Assembly: GCA_016432725.1 (NCBI GenBank)
Contig: JACJDG010000003.1
Coordinates: forward strand, 1,550,001-1,614,000
Direction of reading: 5' to 3'
Source of the DNA: Streptomyces sp. DHE7-1
Lineage (GTDB): Bacteria; Actinomycetota; Actinomycetes; Streptomycetales; Streptomycetaceae
Length of the DNA stretch: 64,000 bases
The position numbers and the translations under genes are program-made. Positions 28,989-38,498 of the stretch are shown one piece after another. The number at the start of each line of letters is the position of its first letter. The first letter of the stretch is position 1. Under the pieces are notes generated by a model. The model made no database searches and was not told where the DNA came from. It was given only the letters and a program-made list of their open reading frames with translations.

Positions 28989-29391
28989 GCATCACCGCTT
29001 CGAGGAGTGAACGGTCGGGGAGCGCCTGGCGGACGATCGGGGCGCGCGCCTGCACCAGTTCGGCCGTGATCAGCTCGGTGAGCAGGACGGTCGTCGCGCT
29101 GAACGGCAGGTTGAGGTAGGCCGAGAGTTCGGCCACGGACAGCGGCGCGGTACAGAGCCGGAGCACCGCCGCCCGCTCGGGGGAGGCGGACGGTGTCGGC
29201 GCGGAGTGCGCCACGATCAGGGTCACCAGGTCGAGTTCGGCCCGGGCGCCGTCGGCGGAGCCGGCGATGGTGTACAGCCGCTCGGGGTTGCCGGGCCGCT
29301 CGGGGCCGTCCGCCGCCTTCGCCGGCCGCGGGGGCGGCGGGGGCGACGGCAGTTGCGGTGGCCTGCGGCGTTTGCGGCGCGGCGGAGTCAT
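28969..29391 (-). CDS. rarC: Conservon DUF742 protein (RarC/CvnC)
   Basis: The 140-residue protein has a basic, proline-rich N-terminal arm (RRKRRRPPQLPSPPPPP). The DUF742 winged-helix core includes LYTIAGSADGARAELDLVTL, LCTAPLSVAELSAYLNLP and a C-terminal LLEAVMHGLQRL. In conservons this subunit links the sensor kinase and roadblock protein to the GTPase. Its ATG overlaps the roadblock stop (ATGA). Confidence 0.93.
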   Translation of the reverse strand: MTPPRRKRRRPPQLPSPPPPPRPAKAADGPERPGNPERLYTIAGSADGARAELDLVTLIVAHSAPTPSASPERAAVLRLCTAPLSVAELSAYLNLPFSATTVLLTELITAELVQARAPIVRQALPDRSLLEAVMHGLQRL

Positions 29392-29792
29392 ACGGTCTGC
29401 CCGTTGCGCCGGGGCGGGCTCGTCAGGTGGGTGCCGATCCGGACGACGAGGTCGCGCATCATGCCGCTCATCCGGCCCGGTTCGCAGGTCACGTCGGCGA
29501 GCACCGCGAGGAAGGCGTTGGCGCCGGCGTTCATGAGGTAGAAGTAGCCGCCGTCGATCTCGATGACGACGAGCTTCATGTCGCCGCTGCCCTCGATCTC
29601 CTGGGTGATGGCGCCGGCCAGGCTCTGCAGTCCGGCGCAGGCGGCGGCCACCCGGTCGGCGGTGTCGGGGTCGCCGCCGTGCCGGGCGATGCGCAGTCCG
29701 TCGGCGGAGAGGACCACGATCATCTGGATGCCCGGGACACCGTCGTTGAGCTGCTTGAGCATCCAGTCAATGTTGCCTCGCTGCTGGATCAC
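29388..29792 (-). CDS. rarB: Conservon roadblock/LC7 protein (RarB/CvnB)
   Basis: The 134-residue protein has the roadblock/LC7 fold. It starts GNIDWMLKQLNDGVPGIQMI, with VVLSADGLRIARHGG and a C-terminal strand region DMKLVVIEIDGGYFYLM. It is thought to act as a GTPase-activating or scaffolding partner of CvnD. The GTG at 29792 overlaps the kinase stop, and it overlaps rarC at its end. Confidence 0.93.
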   Translation of the reverse strand: MIQQRGNIDWMLKQLNDGVPGIQMIVVLSADGLRIARHGGDPDTADRVAAACAGLQSLAGAITQEIEGSGDMKLVVIEIDGGYFYLMNAGANAFLAVLADVTCEPGRMSGMMRDLVVRIGTHLTSPPRRNGQTV

Positions 29793-31447
29793 TTGAGGTT
29801 CCCCTCGTCGTCGGCCTCGGTGGGGCCTGCCGAATCGTCGATCAGGTGCAGGTAAGCGGTCGGGTTCCGGGTGAAGTCGGTCAGCTCGGCCGCGGTGGCG
29901 CCCTCGGGCATGCCCTTCTTCAGGCCGTCCCAGAAGGCGTCGACCCACATGCCCGGCGGCCGGTCCTTCAGCTTCTGGAGCTCGGGGTCGATCTCGGGCT
30001 CGGGTTCCGGCTCGGGCGCCGGCCGGGACCAGACGGTGGGCCTGCCCTCGCGTTCGGCCTGCTCGATGGCGGCCTGTTCGGCGATCCGGCGGCTGAGCGG
30101 GGTCTTCACCCGGCTGCGGCGCTGCGGCAGGCCGCCCGCCGTCCACTCGGTGACCTCGGGGACGTCGTCCTCCATGGAGATCCCGGCGGGGATGCGGGGG
30201 CTGGTGGGGCGGCGCTTCTTGGGCGGGCGCTTGGGGCCCTCCACGGCGCCGAGTTCGGGCATGGGCACGGCGGTGGCACCGATGCCGTGGGCGGCGCCGA
30301 CGCCGGGTTCCGTGGTGGTCATCACGCGCGGCACGACGAGGATCGCGCGGACCCCGCCGTAGGCGGAGGCGCGCAGCGAGACCTGCATGTCGAACGCCTT
30401 GCAGAGCCGGCCGACGACGGCGAGGCCGAGGCGCGGGCTCTCGCCCAGGTTGTGGGCGTCGTCGGCCGCCATGGCGTCGGTGATCGCCTTCTCGATGCGG
30501 GCCCGGGACTCCTCGCTGAGGCTGACGCCGGCGTCCTCGATCTCGATGGCGAGGCCGGTCTGCACCTCGACGGCGGTGACGTGCACCTTGGTGGACGGCG
30601 GCGAGTAGCGGGTGGCGTTGTCGAGCAGTTCGGCGGCGGCGTGGATGATGGGCTCCACGGCGGTGCCCTTGATGTTGATGTTGACGATGGAGTTCAGGTC
30701 GATGCGCCGGTACTCCAGGATCCGGGACATCGCGCCGCGCAGGACGCTGTAGAGCGACACGGGCAGGGGCCACTGGCGGCCGGGGCGGCCGCCGCCGAGC
30801 ACGGAGATGGAGTCGGCGAGGCGGCCGATCAGCGCGGTGCCGTGGTCGATGCGCAGCAGGTCGTCGAAGACCTCGGGGTTGCGGCCGTGGTCCTCCTCCA
30901 TCTCGCGCAGTTCGCTGGCCTGCTGGTGGACGATGGCCTGGACGCGGCGGGCGATGCTGACGAAGGAGCGCTCGGTGGCGTCGCGCATCGAGATCTCGTG
31001 GTCGGCACCGCGCAGTGCCGTGTGCAGCAGCGTGCGGTGCGAGTCGGGCAGGTGGCGCAGTTCGGGGTCGCCGTCGACGACCTTGCGCATCACCTCCCGG
31101 AGCGGTTCTCCGGCGCGGAGGTGGAGCAGCGCGGTGGGCAGGACCTGGGTGCCGAGCCGGACGATCTCCGCGTCGTGGATGGCGAGACGGTGCTCCAGAT
31201 ACGCGGTGTGGCGGGCGTGTTCGGCGCGTGTCTCGCGGAGCCCGCGGCCGCGGCGGACGATCTCCGCGGCCAGGGCGACGATCAGCAGCAGGGCCACGGT
31301 CCCGCATCCGACGACGGCGATCCGCGCGGAGGCCGGGACCAGGGCGGCGGCGGCCCCGGTCGCCCCTGCCATCACTATGGCCGGCGGCAGCAGCACGCGC
31401 GCGAGGGGAAGTTCATGGCCACCGGGAGGCTTTCGAACACTCACCAT
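29789..31447 (-). CDS. rarA: Conservon sensor histidine kinase-like protein (RarA/CvnA)
   Basis: The 552-residue protein has two N-terminal membrane helices with almost no outer loop (LLPPAIVMAGATGAAAALVP and IAVVGCGTVALLLIVALAAEI). A helical region containing DDLLRIDHGTALIGRLADSI and a GHKL ATPase domain follow: the N box is AELLDNATRYSPP, with IEIEDAGVSLSEE and ESPRLGLAVVGRL. A long charged C-terminal extension ends in a DUF-like acidic tail. CvnA proteins lack a cognate response regulator and signal through the B-C-D partners. It is the first gene of the conservon, with its promoter in the 31448-31713 gap. Confidence 0.92.
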   Translation of the reverse strand: MVSVRKPPGGHELPLARVLLPPAIVMAGATGAAAALVPASARIAVVGCGTVALLLIVALAAEIVRRGRGLRETRAEHARHTAYLEHRLAIHDAEIVRLGTQVLPTALLHLRAGEPLREVMRKVVDGDPELRHLPDSHRTLLHTALRGADHEISMRDATERSFVSIARRVQAIVHQQASELREMEEDHGRNPEVFDDLLRIDHGTALIGRLADSISVLGGGRPGRQWPLPVSLYSVLRGAMSRILEYRRIDLNSIVNINIKGTAVEPIIHAAAELLDNATRYSPPSTKVHVTAVEVQTGLAIEIEDAGVSLSEESRARIEKAITDAMAADDAHNLGESPRLGLAVVGRLCKAFDMQVSLRASAYGGVRAILVVPRVMTTTEPGVGAAHGIGATAVPMPELGAVEGPKRPPKKRRPTSPRIPAGISMEDDVPEVTEWTAGGLPQRRSRVKTPLSRRIAEQAAIEQAEREGRPTVWSRPAPEPEPEPEIDPELQKLKDRPPGMWVDAFWDGLKKGMPEGATAAELTDFTRNPTAYLHLIDDSAGPTEADDEGNLK

Positions 31448-31713
31448 GGATGCCTTCTGAGACGAGTCGGCTGGGTGTCGGGGAGCTTGCGCGGGGAAGA
31501 TTCACGGAAGTAACGGGATCTTCGGGAGGTTTGGTGACGGACGCCCGAATTGGCTCAACTCGGTGCGTCGCGGGCGAGCTTAGTCCGACCGGATCATCGC
31601 CGTGTCATATTCGGCAAGCACCTGAATTCACCCGCGCAACAGGAGTACGCTCGGCTCCATTTACACGCTGTGCGTTTGTTCGAACACCATCCGTGACGGC
31701 GCAAGGGCATACG

Positions 31714-31749
31714 AAACCCCCTCACCGTGACGAGTGAATGAGGGGGTTC
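31714..31749 (-). terminator. Hairpin with C-run/G-run arms between conservon and helicase
   Basis: GAAACCCCCTCA and TGAGGGGGTTC pair around a 14-base loop. Together with the adjacent hairpin it likely ends helicase transcription. Confidence 0.6.
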
Positions 31750-31751
31750 GG

Positions 31752-31789
31752 CGCCCGACGCGACCGGCCGCGGCCGGTCGCGTCGGGCG
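31752..31789 (-). terminator. Perfect 18-bp stem terminator after helY
   Basis: CGCCCGACGCGACCGGCC pairs with its exact complement across two bases. It lies 7 bases past the helicase stop. Confidence 0.8.
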
Positions 31790-31796
31790 GGCGGGC

Positions 31797-34601
31797 TCAG
31801 CCCACCGAAGAGTAGGCCACCACGCCGCGCAGGAGCTGGTCCACGGCCTTGCGCGCCGCCTTCGCCACGGTCGAGCCCTCGACGGGCGCGGCGGCGGAGA
31901 TCTGCCCGAGCACGTCGATCACCTGCTTGCACCAGCGCACGAAGTCGCCCGCCGGCATCTCCGCCTCGCGCAGCACCTCGTCGAGGCCCTTTCCGGAGGC
32001 CCACATGTAGGCGGCCCAGGCGAAGCCGAGGTCCGGCTCGCGCTGGCCGACTCCCTCGGTCTGGCTGATCCGGAACTCCTCCTCCACGGCGTCCAGCCGG
32101 CCCCAGATCCGGACCATCTCGCCGAGGGCGGCCTTCGCCCTGCCCGTGGGCAGCTTGGGCGCCATCGCGTCGTCGCCGACCCGGGCCTCGTACACCAGCG
32201 CCGAGACGCAGGCGGCGAGTTCGGCCGGGGCGAGGTCCTCCCAGACGCCCTCGCGCAGGCACTCGCTGGCCAGCAGGTCCAGCTCGCCGTAGAGCCGGGC
32301 GAGCCGCCTGCCGTGCTCGGTGACCTCGTCACCGCGCAGGTAGTCCAGCTCGGTGAGCAGCGCCACGATCCGGTCGAAGGTCCGGGCGATGGTGTTCGTA
32401 CGGCCCTCGATCCGGCGCTCGAGCTGCGAGGTGTCCCGCAGCAGCCGGTGGTAGCGCTCGGCCCAGCGGGCGTGGTCCTCGCGGTCGTCGCAGCCGTGGC
32501 AGGGGTGCGCGCGGATCGCCGTGCGCAGCCGGGCGATCTCCCGGTCGTCGGCGGCCTGCGAACGCTTCTTGCGGGCCCGCTCCGGCGGGATGTGCCCGGC
32601 CTTGGTGCGCAGCGCCGAGGCGAGGTCCCGGCGGGACTGCGGGGAGCGCGGGTTGAAGGACTTCGGGATCCGCATCCGGTCCAGCGGCTCGACCGGCACC
32701 GGGAAGTCCATCGACGCCAGCCGCTTGACCTGACGTTCGGCCGTCAGCACCAGCGGTCGCGGGCCGTCGTGGGCGTCGAAGCCGCGGTGGCCGTTGGAAC
32801 GCCCGGCGGGCAGGCCCGGGTCCAGCACCAGGGCGAGGCCCGCGTACTTGCCGGTGGGCACGTGGATGACGTCCCCCGGCTTGAGCCTCTCCAGGGCGAC
32901 GGCGGCCTCGGCGCGCCGCTCGCTGGCGCCCTGCCGGGCGAGTTCCGTCTCCCGGTCCTTCAGCTCGCGGCGCAGCCGCGCGTACTCCTCGAAGTCGCCG
33001 AGATGGCAGGTCATCGAGGCCTTGTAGCCGTCCAGGCCCTCCTCGTTGCGCTGCACCTGACGGGAGATCCCGACGACCGACTTGTCGGCCTGGAACTGCG
33101 CGAAGGAGGTCTCCAGCAGCTCGCGGGAGCGGTGCCGGCCGAACTGCCCGACCAGGTTGACCGCCATGTTGTACGACGGCTTGAAGCTGGAGCGCAGCGG
33201 GTACGTGCGGGTGCCGGCGAGACCGGCCAGGTGCTCGGGCTCATGCCGCGCTGCCACAGCACGACCGCGTGGCCCTCGACGTCGATGCCCCGGCGGCCGG
33301 CCCGGCCGGTGAGCTGCGTGTACTCGCCGGGGGTGATGTCGGCGTGCTGCTCGCCGTTCCACTTGACGAGCTTCTCCAGGACCACCGAACGGGCGGGCAT
33401 GTTGATGCCCAGCGCGAGCGTCTCGGTCGCGAACACGGCCTTGACGAGACCGCGTACGAACAGCTCCTCCACGACCTCCTTGAAGGTCGGCAGCATGCCC
33501 GCGTGGTGGGCGGCGATACCGCGCTCCAGGCCTTCCAGCCACTCGTAGTACCCGAGGACGTGCAGGTCCTCCGTCGGGATGGCGGCGGTCCGCTCCTCGA
33601 CGAGGGCCCGCACCCGCTGCCTGGCCTCGTCGTCGTTGAGCCTGAGGCCCGCGTACAGGCACTGCTGCACCGCGGCCTCGCAGGCGGCCCGGCTGAAGAT
33701 GAAGGTGATGGCGGGCAGCAGGCCCTCGGCGTCGAGGCGCTCGATGACCTCCGGCCGGCCCGGCGTCCACACCCGGGACCGCTGTCTGCGCTCGCGCTCC
33801 CGGTCGGCCTCGCGCATCGCGCGCCCGCGCCGCCGGTCCTGGTACGACGGCCGGCTCGCCTCCATGCGGGCGAGCCGGGCGAGGTCGGGGTTGACGGCCT
33901 TCTTGTGGCCCTCGCCCTCCTCGAACAGGTCGTACATCCGACGCCCGGCCAGCACGTGCTGGAACAGCGGCACGGGCCGGTGCTCGGAGACGATCACCTC
34001 GGTGTCGCCGCGGACGGTGTCCAGCCAGTCACCGAACTCCTCGGCGTTGGACACGGTCGCCGACAGCGACACCAGGGTCACCGACTCGGGCAGGTGGATG
34101 ATCACCTCCTCCCAGACGGCGCCGCGGAAGCGGTCGGAGAGGTAGTGCACCTCGTCCATGACCACGTAACCGAGGCCGAGGAGGGTCTGCGAGCCGGCGT
34201 ACAGCATGTTCCGCAGCACCTCGGTGGTCATCACGACCACCGGGGCGTCGGAGTTCACGCTGTTGTCGCCGGTGAGCAGACCGACCTTGGCCGCGCCGTA
34301 GCGGCGGCACAGGTCGGCGTACTTCTGGTTGGACAGCGCCTTGATGGGGTGGTGTAGAAGCACTTCTTGCCCTGCAGCAGGGCGAGGTGGACGGCGAACT
34401 CGCCCACGATCGTCTTGCCCGAGCCGGTGGGGCGGCCACCAGCACGCCCTTCCCCGCTTCGAGCGCCTGGCAGGCCTCGATCTGGAAGGGGTCGAGGCCG
34501 AAGTCGTACATCTCGCGGAAGGACGCGAGCGCGGTGGCCTGCTCGGCTGCCCGCAGACGGGCGGCCGCGTACCGCTCGGCCGGTGAGAGGTCCTCTGTCA
34601 T
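31797..34601 (-). CDS. helY: Ski2/Mtr4-like RNA helicase HelY (three apparent frameshifts)
   Basis: The protein is about 935 residues once repaired. Walker A (APTGSGKT) becomes readable only after adding a C near 34437; a second C near 34353 joins FYTTPIKALSNQKYADL; a third near 33242 joins WQRGMSPEHLAGLAG. With these three bases the length is exactly 936 codons. The DEVHY box (VVMDEVHYLSDRFRG), SLSATVSNAEEF and QLTGRAGRRGIDVEG are the DExH motifs, and a DSHCT domain forms the C-terminus. The M. tuberculosis homologue also lies next to tatC. The ATG at 34601 gives TEDLSPAERYAAARL. RNA unwinding or decay is the presumed role. Confidence 0.92.
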
Positions 34602-34718
34602 CGTGCTTTCGAGCGTACCGGGCCGCACTGACAACAGGACGATCATTATCCCGATCACCCCGAGCCGGGAAGCGCCGAGGCCGGCACCCCAGCGGGGGTA
34701 CCGGCCGCGCCGGGGGTA

Positions 34719-35186
34719 TCAGCCGTTGTTGCTGATCCAGGTGCTGGTGTCACACTCGTCGTCACCGATGCTGGCCACGCAGGCCGTCACCTGGATACGG
34801 CTCCCCTTGCCGCCGTACGCATTGGTGCTGCTCGATTCGTAAAAGTCCTTGTTGCACGCGGCCCAGTCGCCGGAGCTCCCGGGGTTCGAGCACTTACCGG
34901 TCCGATAGGTCTGCCAGTTGCCGCTGGAGTTCTTGAGCTGGTTCGTCCACTTCGCATAGACACCGTAACCGTCCAGGGAAGTGTCCTTGATCCAGATCAC
35001 GTCGCCGTAGGGCTGGAAGCAGCCCTTGGCGCCCTGGATGTTGATGATGCACGTGCTGCCACTGGCCGGAGACCCGCCGACGACACCCGTGTCGTCATCG
35101 GCGGCGACCGCAGGACTGCTCATCGCCACGAAAAGCGCTCCCCCGGCTGCCAGCGTGACGAACGCGGACCTCAAGACACCGTTCAT
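34719..35186 (-). CDS. Small secreted six-cysteine protein, unknown function
   Basis: The 155-residue precursor has a signal peptide (MNGVLRSAFVTLAAGGALFV) with an AVA-ADDD cleavage site near residue 29. The mature part contains six cysteines, probably three disulfides, and many Asn, Gly, Ser and aromatic residues (GDVIWIKDTSLDGYGVYAKW), suggesting a compact beta-rich extracellular protein. GGGGAGGGG lies eight bases before the ATG. The base composition is clearly less GC-rich than its neighbours. It sits between helY and tatC, which adjoin directly in mycobacteria, so it looks like a later insertion. I do not recognise a family. Confidence 0.8.
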   Translation of the reverse strand: MNGVLRSAFVTLAAGGALFVAMSSPAVAADDDTGVVGGSPASGSTCIINIQGAKGCFQPYGDVIWIKDTSLDGYGVYAKWTNQLKNSSGNWQTYRTGKCSNPGSSGDWAACNKDFYESSSTNAYGGKGSRIQVTACVASIGDDECDTSTWISNNG

Positions 35187-35332
35187 GATGTTGTCCCCTC
35201 CCCAAGTCGGACACGAAGAAGCGAGGCCCTGAACACCCGAAACCAGCTAAAGACCTCGCAAACACCTGGTGACGTTAAGTGTCCATTCCGCGGGCGGACA
35301 AGATCGAGATCCGGCCACTGCCGCAACGAAAT

Positions 35333-35364
35333 CGAGGAGGCATCCCTGAAGGGGTGCCTCCTCG
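35333..35364 (-). terminator. Hairpin terminator after tatC
   Basis: CGAGGAGGCATCCC pairs with GGGGTGCCTCCTCG around a short loop, 25 bases beyond the tatC stop codon. Confidence 0.75.
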
Positions 35365-35389
35365 AATCGGAACGATCTCCAGGTCTCTC

Positions 35390-36340
35390 CTACGTGAAGT
35401 CGTCGTAGTCCCTCGCCTCGGCACGCGCGACGGTCGTCTGCTCCGGCACTGCGAGACTGGCGCTCACCGGCTCGATCTCGCCGATCGCCTCGGGCGTGAG
35501 GTCCAGTTCGGACGCCTCGTCGTCGCCGGGGCCCTCGGCCGCTCGGCGGGCCCGGCGCCGGTCGTTGAACAGCGCGATGGCCACAGCGATGAAGTAGAGC
35601 GCCCAGATCGGCGCGGCCAGCGCCAGCATCGTCATCGGGTCAGGGCTGGGCGTAGCCACGGCCGCGAAGGCGGTGATGCCGACGACCATGCCCCGCCACC
35701 AGCCGAGCATGCGCCGGCCGGACAGGACACCGGTGAGGTTGAGCATGACCAGCAGCAGCGGCATCTCGAAGGCGAGGCCGAAGACGACGACCATGCGGGT
35801 GACCAGGTCCAGCAGTTCGTCCAGCGGCTGCAGGTTCTCGACCCCGGACGGGGTCAGACCGATCATCACCTTCGCCGTGGTGGGCAGCACGTGGTAGGCG
35901 AGGTAGCCACCACCCAGGAAGAGCGGGAAGCCGAATCCGACGAACGCGTAGGCGTACCTTTTCTCACTGCGGTGCAGCCCCGGGGCGACGAACGCCCACA
36001 ACTGGTACAGCCAGACCGGTGACGCGAGCACGACACCGGCCATCAGGGCGACCTTCAGGGCCAGGGTGAACGGAGCCAGCAAACCGCTGACGGTGAGGTG
36101 CGCGCAGTGCACGTTCTCGGCCTGGGCCAGCTCCCCGAAGGACTGGTGGCAGCCGATCTCGTCGAGCACCGGCTCGGTGATGAAGTCGATGATGTCCCGG
36201 TAGAAGAACGCCGCCACGATCGTGACGACCAGGATCGCCAGAACACCCTTCGCGAGCCGGTTGCGCAGCTCACGCAAGTGATCCACGAGCGGCATCCGCC
36301 CCTCGGGATCTCTCTCACTCTTGCGGGCAGACTTGGGCAA
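35390..36340 (-). CDS. tatC: Twin-arginine translocase subunit TatC
   Basis: The 316-residue protein has six hydrophobic segments. The N-terminal MPLVDHLRELRNRL is the conserved cytoplasmic signal-peptide-recognition region, and FVAPGLHRSEKRYAY and the Glu in FGLAFEMPLLLV are further TatC hallmarks. The C-terminal tail is long and acidic, as in actinobacteria. The start appears to be TTG at 36340 (PKSARKSERDPEGR), with GAGG upstream; a shorter start at MPLVDHL is possible. It forms an operon with tatA, 49 bases upstream, and exports folded proteins. Confidence 0.95.
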   Translation of the reverse strand: MPKSARKSERDPEGRMPLVDHLRELRNRLAKGVLAILVVTIVAAFFYRDIIDFITEPVLDEIGCHQSFGELAQAENVHCAHLTVSGLLAPFTLALKVALMAGVVLASPVWLYQLWAFVAPGLHRSEKRYAYAFVGFGFPLFLGGGYLAYHVLPTTAKVMIGLTPSGVENLQPLDELLDLVTRMVVVFGLAFEMPLLLVMLNLTGVLSGRRMLGWWRGMVVGITAFAAVATPSPDPMTMLALAAPIWALYFIAVAIALFNDRRRARRAAEGPGDDEASELDLTPEAIGEIEPVSASLAVPEQTTVARAEARDYDDFT

Positions 36341-36389
36341 CCCACATCCTCATCTCGTGCAGCGGACCGGATCGGCTCCAGTCCTCGCG

Positions 36390-36677
36390 TCAGCGCTGGG
36401 TCGTGTCCGTGGGCTCGTTGACCGGACGGGAGCTGGTCACGTCGCCGGGAGCGGCCTGGATCGTGCGCTGCGCCGGAGCGGGGTCCTCGGTGGACTGGGC
36501 GGTGCCGGCCGCGGGCTGCTTGCCGTCGTCCTTCATCGCCTTCGCCTCGCTCTTGAGGATGCGCGCGGACTTGCCGAGCGAGCGCGCCATGTCCGGGAGC
36601 TTCTTGGAACCGAAGACGAGGACGATCACCAGTACGAGGAGCAGCAGGTGCCACGGCTCAAGTCCGTTGCGGAACAT
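36390..36677 (-). CDS. tatA: Twin-arginine translocase subunit TatA
   Basis: The 95-residue protein begins with one membrane helix ([20 protein letters not shown]), followed by the amphipathic [15 protein letters not shown] helix and a disordered Gln/Pro-rich tail. The [16 protein letters not shown] block is the TatA/E signature. AAGGTGAAG precedes the ATG. It makes the oligomeric export channel with TatC. Confidence 0.95.
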   Translation of the reverse strand: MFRNGLEPWHLLLLVLVIVLVFGSKKLPDMARSLGKSARILKSEAKAMKDDGKQPAAGTAQSTEDPAPAQRTIQAAPGDVTSSRPVNEPTDTTQR

Positions 36678-36906
36678 AGTTCTTCACCTTCTCACCGAGG
36701 CGGGTGGGTGTCCGACCGGTCGGACACGAGTCTGACCATCGTGCTGGCAGCGATCGTAACGCCCGGGAGTGAACGCGGAACAATCCCCCTGCGTATTTCT
36801 CTGCCGGCGGCCCGTGCCTCGTTCACCGGGCCGCGACCAGCAGCGTACCTGGCGGGGCCCGGGCCATGACAGGGCGAAGTAGCCCAGACCGCACGAGGTG
36901 CGGGAC

Positions 36907-37101
36907 TCACAGCGTGTCCACGGCCCGGGCCGCGCTCACCGTCGCCCGCTCCAGGTCCTCGGCGGCCCGGTTGATACGGCGCGCGGAGTCGGCGACCTGC
37001 TGCCCGAGCCGCCGTGCCTCGACGAAGACCCGCACGGCGAGCACCCCCAGGACGGCGACGGTCACAAAACCCACGGCTACCGCGAACATCGGCCAGAACA
37101 T
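36907..37101 (-). CDS. Small single-helix membrane protein, unknown
   Basis: The 64-residue protein has an N-terminal membrane helix (VAVGFVTVAVLGVLAVRVF) followed by a charged helix rich in Ala, Arg and Glu (RINRAAEDLERATVSAARAV) that could form a coiled coil. It lies in the conserved tatA-pafC interval on the same strand. Its topology resembles the DUF948-type proteins found in many Gram-positives, but the match is not certain. Confidence 0.7.
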   Translation of the reverse strand: MFWPMFAVAVGFVTVAVLGVLAVRVFVEARRLGQQVADSARRINRAAEDLERATVSAARAVDTL

Positions 37102-37121
37102 GACGTCGACCTTAGACGGTC

Positions 37122-37382
37122 CTACACGGTGGAGTGCAGCCGCAGGGTGCGGACACCGCCGCCGGTGAGCAGTTCGACGATCCGCTCCCCTGCGGGCTTG
37201 CGCACCGAGACGCCGCAGTCGGGGCAGGTGAAGGAGTAGAAGGTCGTCCGGCTCGTGGCACCTATGGCCAGGCGCAGCGCGCCCGCGGCGAGTTCGAAGC
37301 GGCCCCGGCAGTCCGGGCAGCCGGCCCGGAACAGCACCGGGACGGCTCTCCTCATCCCGGCGAAGGCGGACGCCACCGTCAT
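37122..37382 (-). CDS. Small zinc-ribbon-like protein, unknown function
   Basis: The 86-residue protein has two CxxC knuckles, AGCPDCRGRFELAAGALRL and FTCPDCGVSVRKPAGER, spaced about 30 residues apart, which should bind one zinc. It lies 20 bases before the small membrane protein and just downstream of pafC. ATG 37382 is the first reasonable start, with GGAGG eleven bases upstream. Confidence 0.75.
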   Translation of the reverse strand: MTVASAFAGMRRAVPVLFRAGCPDCRGRFELAAGALRLAIGATSRTTFYSFTCPDCGVSVRKPAGERIVELLTGGGVRTLRLHSTV

Positions 37383-37435
37383 CTGGCCGCCCGCCTCCCT
37401 CGTGGCTTGGCTCGCACCGCACACCGGAGACTCGC

Positions 37436-38479
37436 TCAACGCTCTCGCTCCTGCCTGTCGTCACGCCGGTCGTCGGCACCACCGCGCGCCGGCGGGGTGG
37501 CCGTGTCGTACGCCGCCAGCGCCTCGCGGGCCGCCCGGCGGGCGCTGTCGGCCAGCTCGGGCGGCGAGACGATCCGGCCGTCACGGCCGAGGCGCAGGGC
37601 CAGCCGTCTCAGCGAGGCCGGATCGGGGGTGCGCAGAGTGATACGCAGCCCGCCGTCGGGAAGCTCATCGGCGCTGTCGTGCGGGTAGTACTCGGCCACC
37701 CAGCGGCCGCCGGGACCGACCTCGATGACCACCTCCGGATCCTCGGCGGCCGGCTGCACCAGGGCCTCGGACAGGTCCCGCAGCTCCATCTCGGGCGGCG
37801 CGGACGGCTCGTCCAGGATCCTGATCTCGGCGACCCGGTCCAGCCGGAAGGTGCGGCGCGCCTCGGAGCGGCGGCACCAGGCCTCCACGTAGGTGTGGCC
37901 GACGCTGACCAGGCGGATCGGGTCGATCTCCCGCTCGGTGATCTCGTCGCGCGCGGGTGAGTAGTAGCGGATCCACAGCCGGCGGCGCTCGGAGATGGCC
38001 CGGTCGACGTCGGCGAAGACCCCGCCCTCGGACTCGAAGGTCACCGAGAGCCGGGCGCTGGCGCCGGCCGCCTCCCCGGCCGCCGTCTCCACCTTGGCCG
38101 TCGCCCGCAGCAGCGCCTGACGATCGCTCTCCCTCAGGCCCGGCAGGGTGGACACCGCGCGGGCGGCCACCAGCAGGGCTGTGGCTTCGTCGGCGGCGAG
38201 CCGGAGCGGCTCGGCCGCGTCCTCGCCGAGCGCGGCCGGGTTGTGCCACCAGATGCGCTCGCCGTCGGTGTCGATGTCCAGCAGGTCGCCGCCGCGGAAG
38301 CTGGTGCCGCACATGGGCAGCAGATCGAGGTCGGAGACCAGCTCGTCCTCGGTGATGCCGAAGGCGCGCGCCACGTCCGCGATCCGGGCGCCGGGGCGCT
38401 CCCTGAGGTAGGTCACCAGGGAGAGCATCCGCCGGGTCTGGTCGATGGCGTTCACGGGCCTGACCGGTTTGCCTGCCAT
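37436..38479 (-). CDS. pafC: WYL-domain regulator PafC
   Basis: The 347-residue protein has an N-terminal winged helix (QTRRMLSLVTYLRERPGARI, then ADVARAFGITEDEL), a WYL domain and the WCX C-terminal extension. PafB and PafC act together in mycobacteria as activators of the RecA-independent DNA damage response, with the WYL part sensing a nucleic-acid ligand. ATG 38479 has GGGGGAGCGGAG upstream and lies 19 bases after pafB. Confidence 0.92.
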   Translation of the reverse strand: MAGKPVRPVNAIDQTRRMLSLVTYLRERPGARIADVARAFGITEDELVSDLDLLPMCGTSFRGGDLLDIDTDGERIWWHNPAALGEDAAEPLRLAADEATALLVAARAVSTLPGLRESDRQALLRATAKVETAAGEAAGASARLSVTFESEGGVFADVDRAISERRRLWIRYYSPARDEITEREIDPIRLVSVGHTYVEAWCRRSEARRTFRLDRVAEIRILDEPSAPPEMELRDLSEALVQPAAEDPEVVIEVGPGGRWVAEYYPHDSADELPDGGLRITLRTPDPASLRRLALRLGRDGRIVSPPELADSARRAAREALAAYDTATPPARGGADDRRDDRQERER

Positions 38480-38498
38480 GGTTGTGCTCCGCTCCCCC

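Larger units (their letters stand above)
31448..31796. other. 349-bp intergenic region: conservon promoter and helicase terminators
   Basis: No gene is visible. The first part, to about 31710, has lower GC and should carry the minus-strand promoter of the conservon. The rest is two consecutive hairpins, listed separately. Confidence 0.6.
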
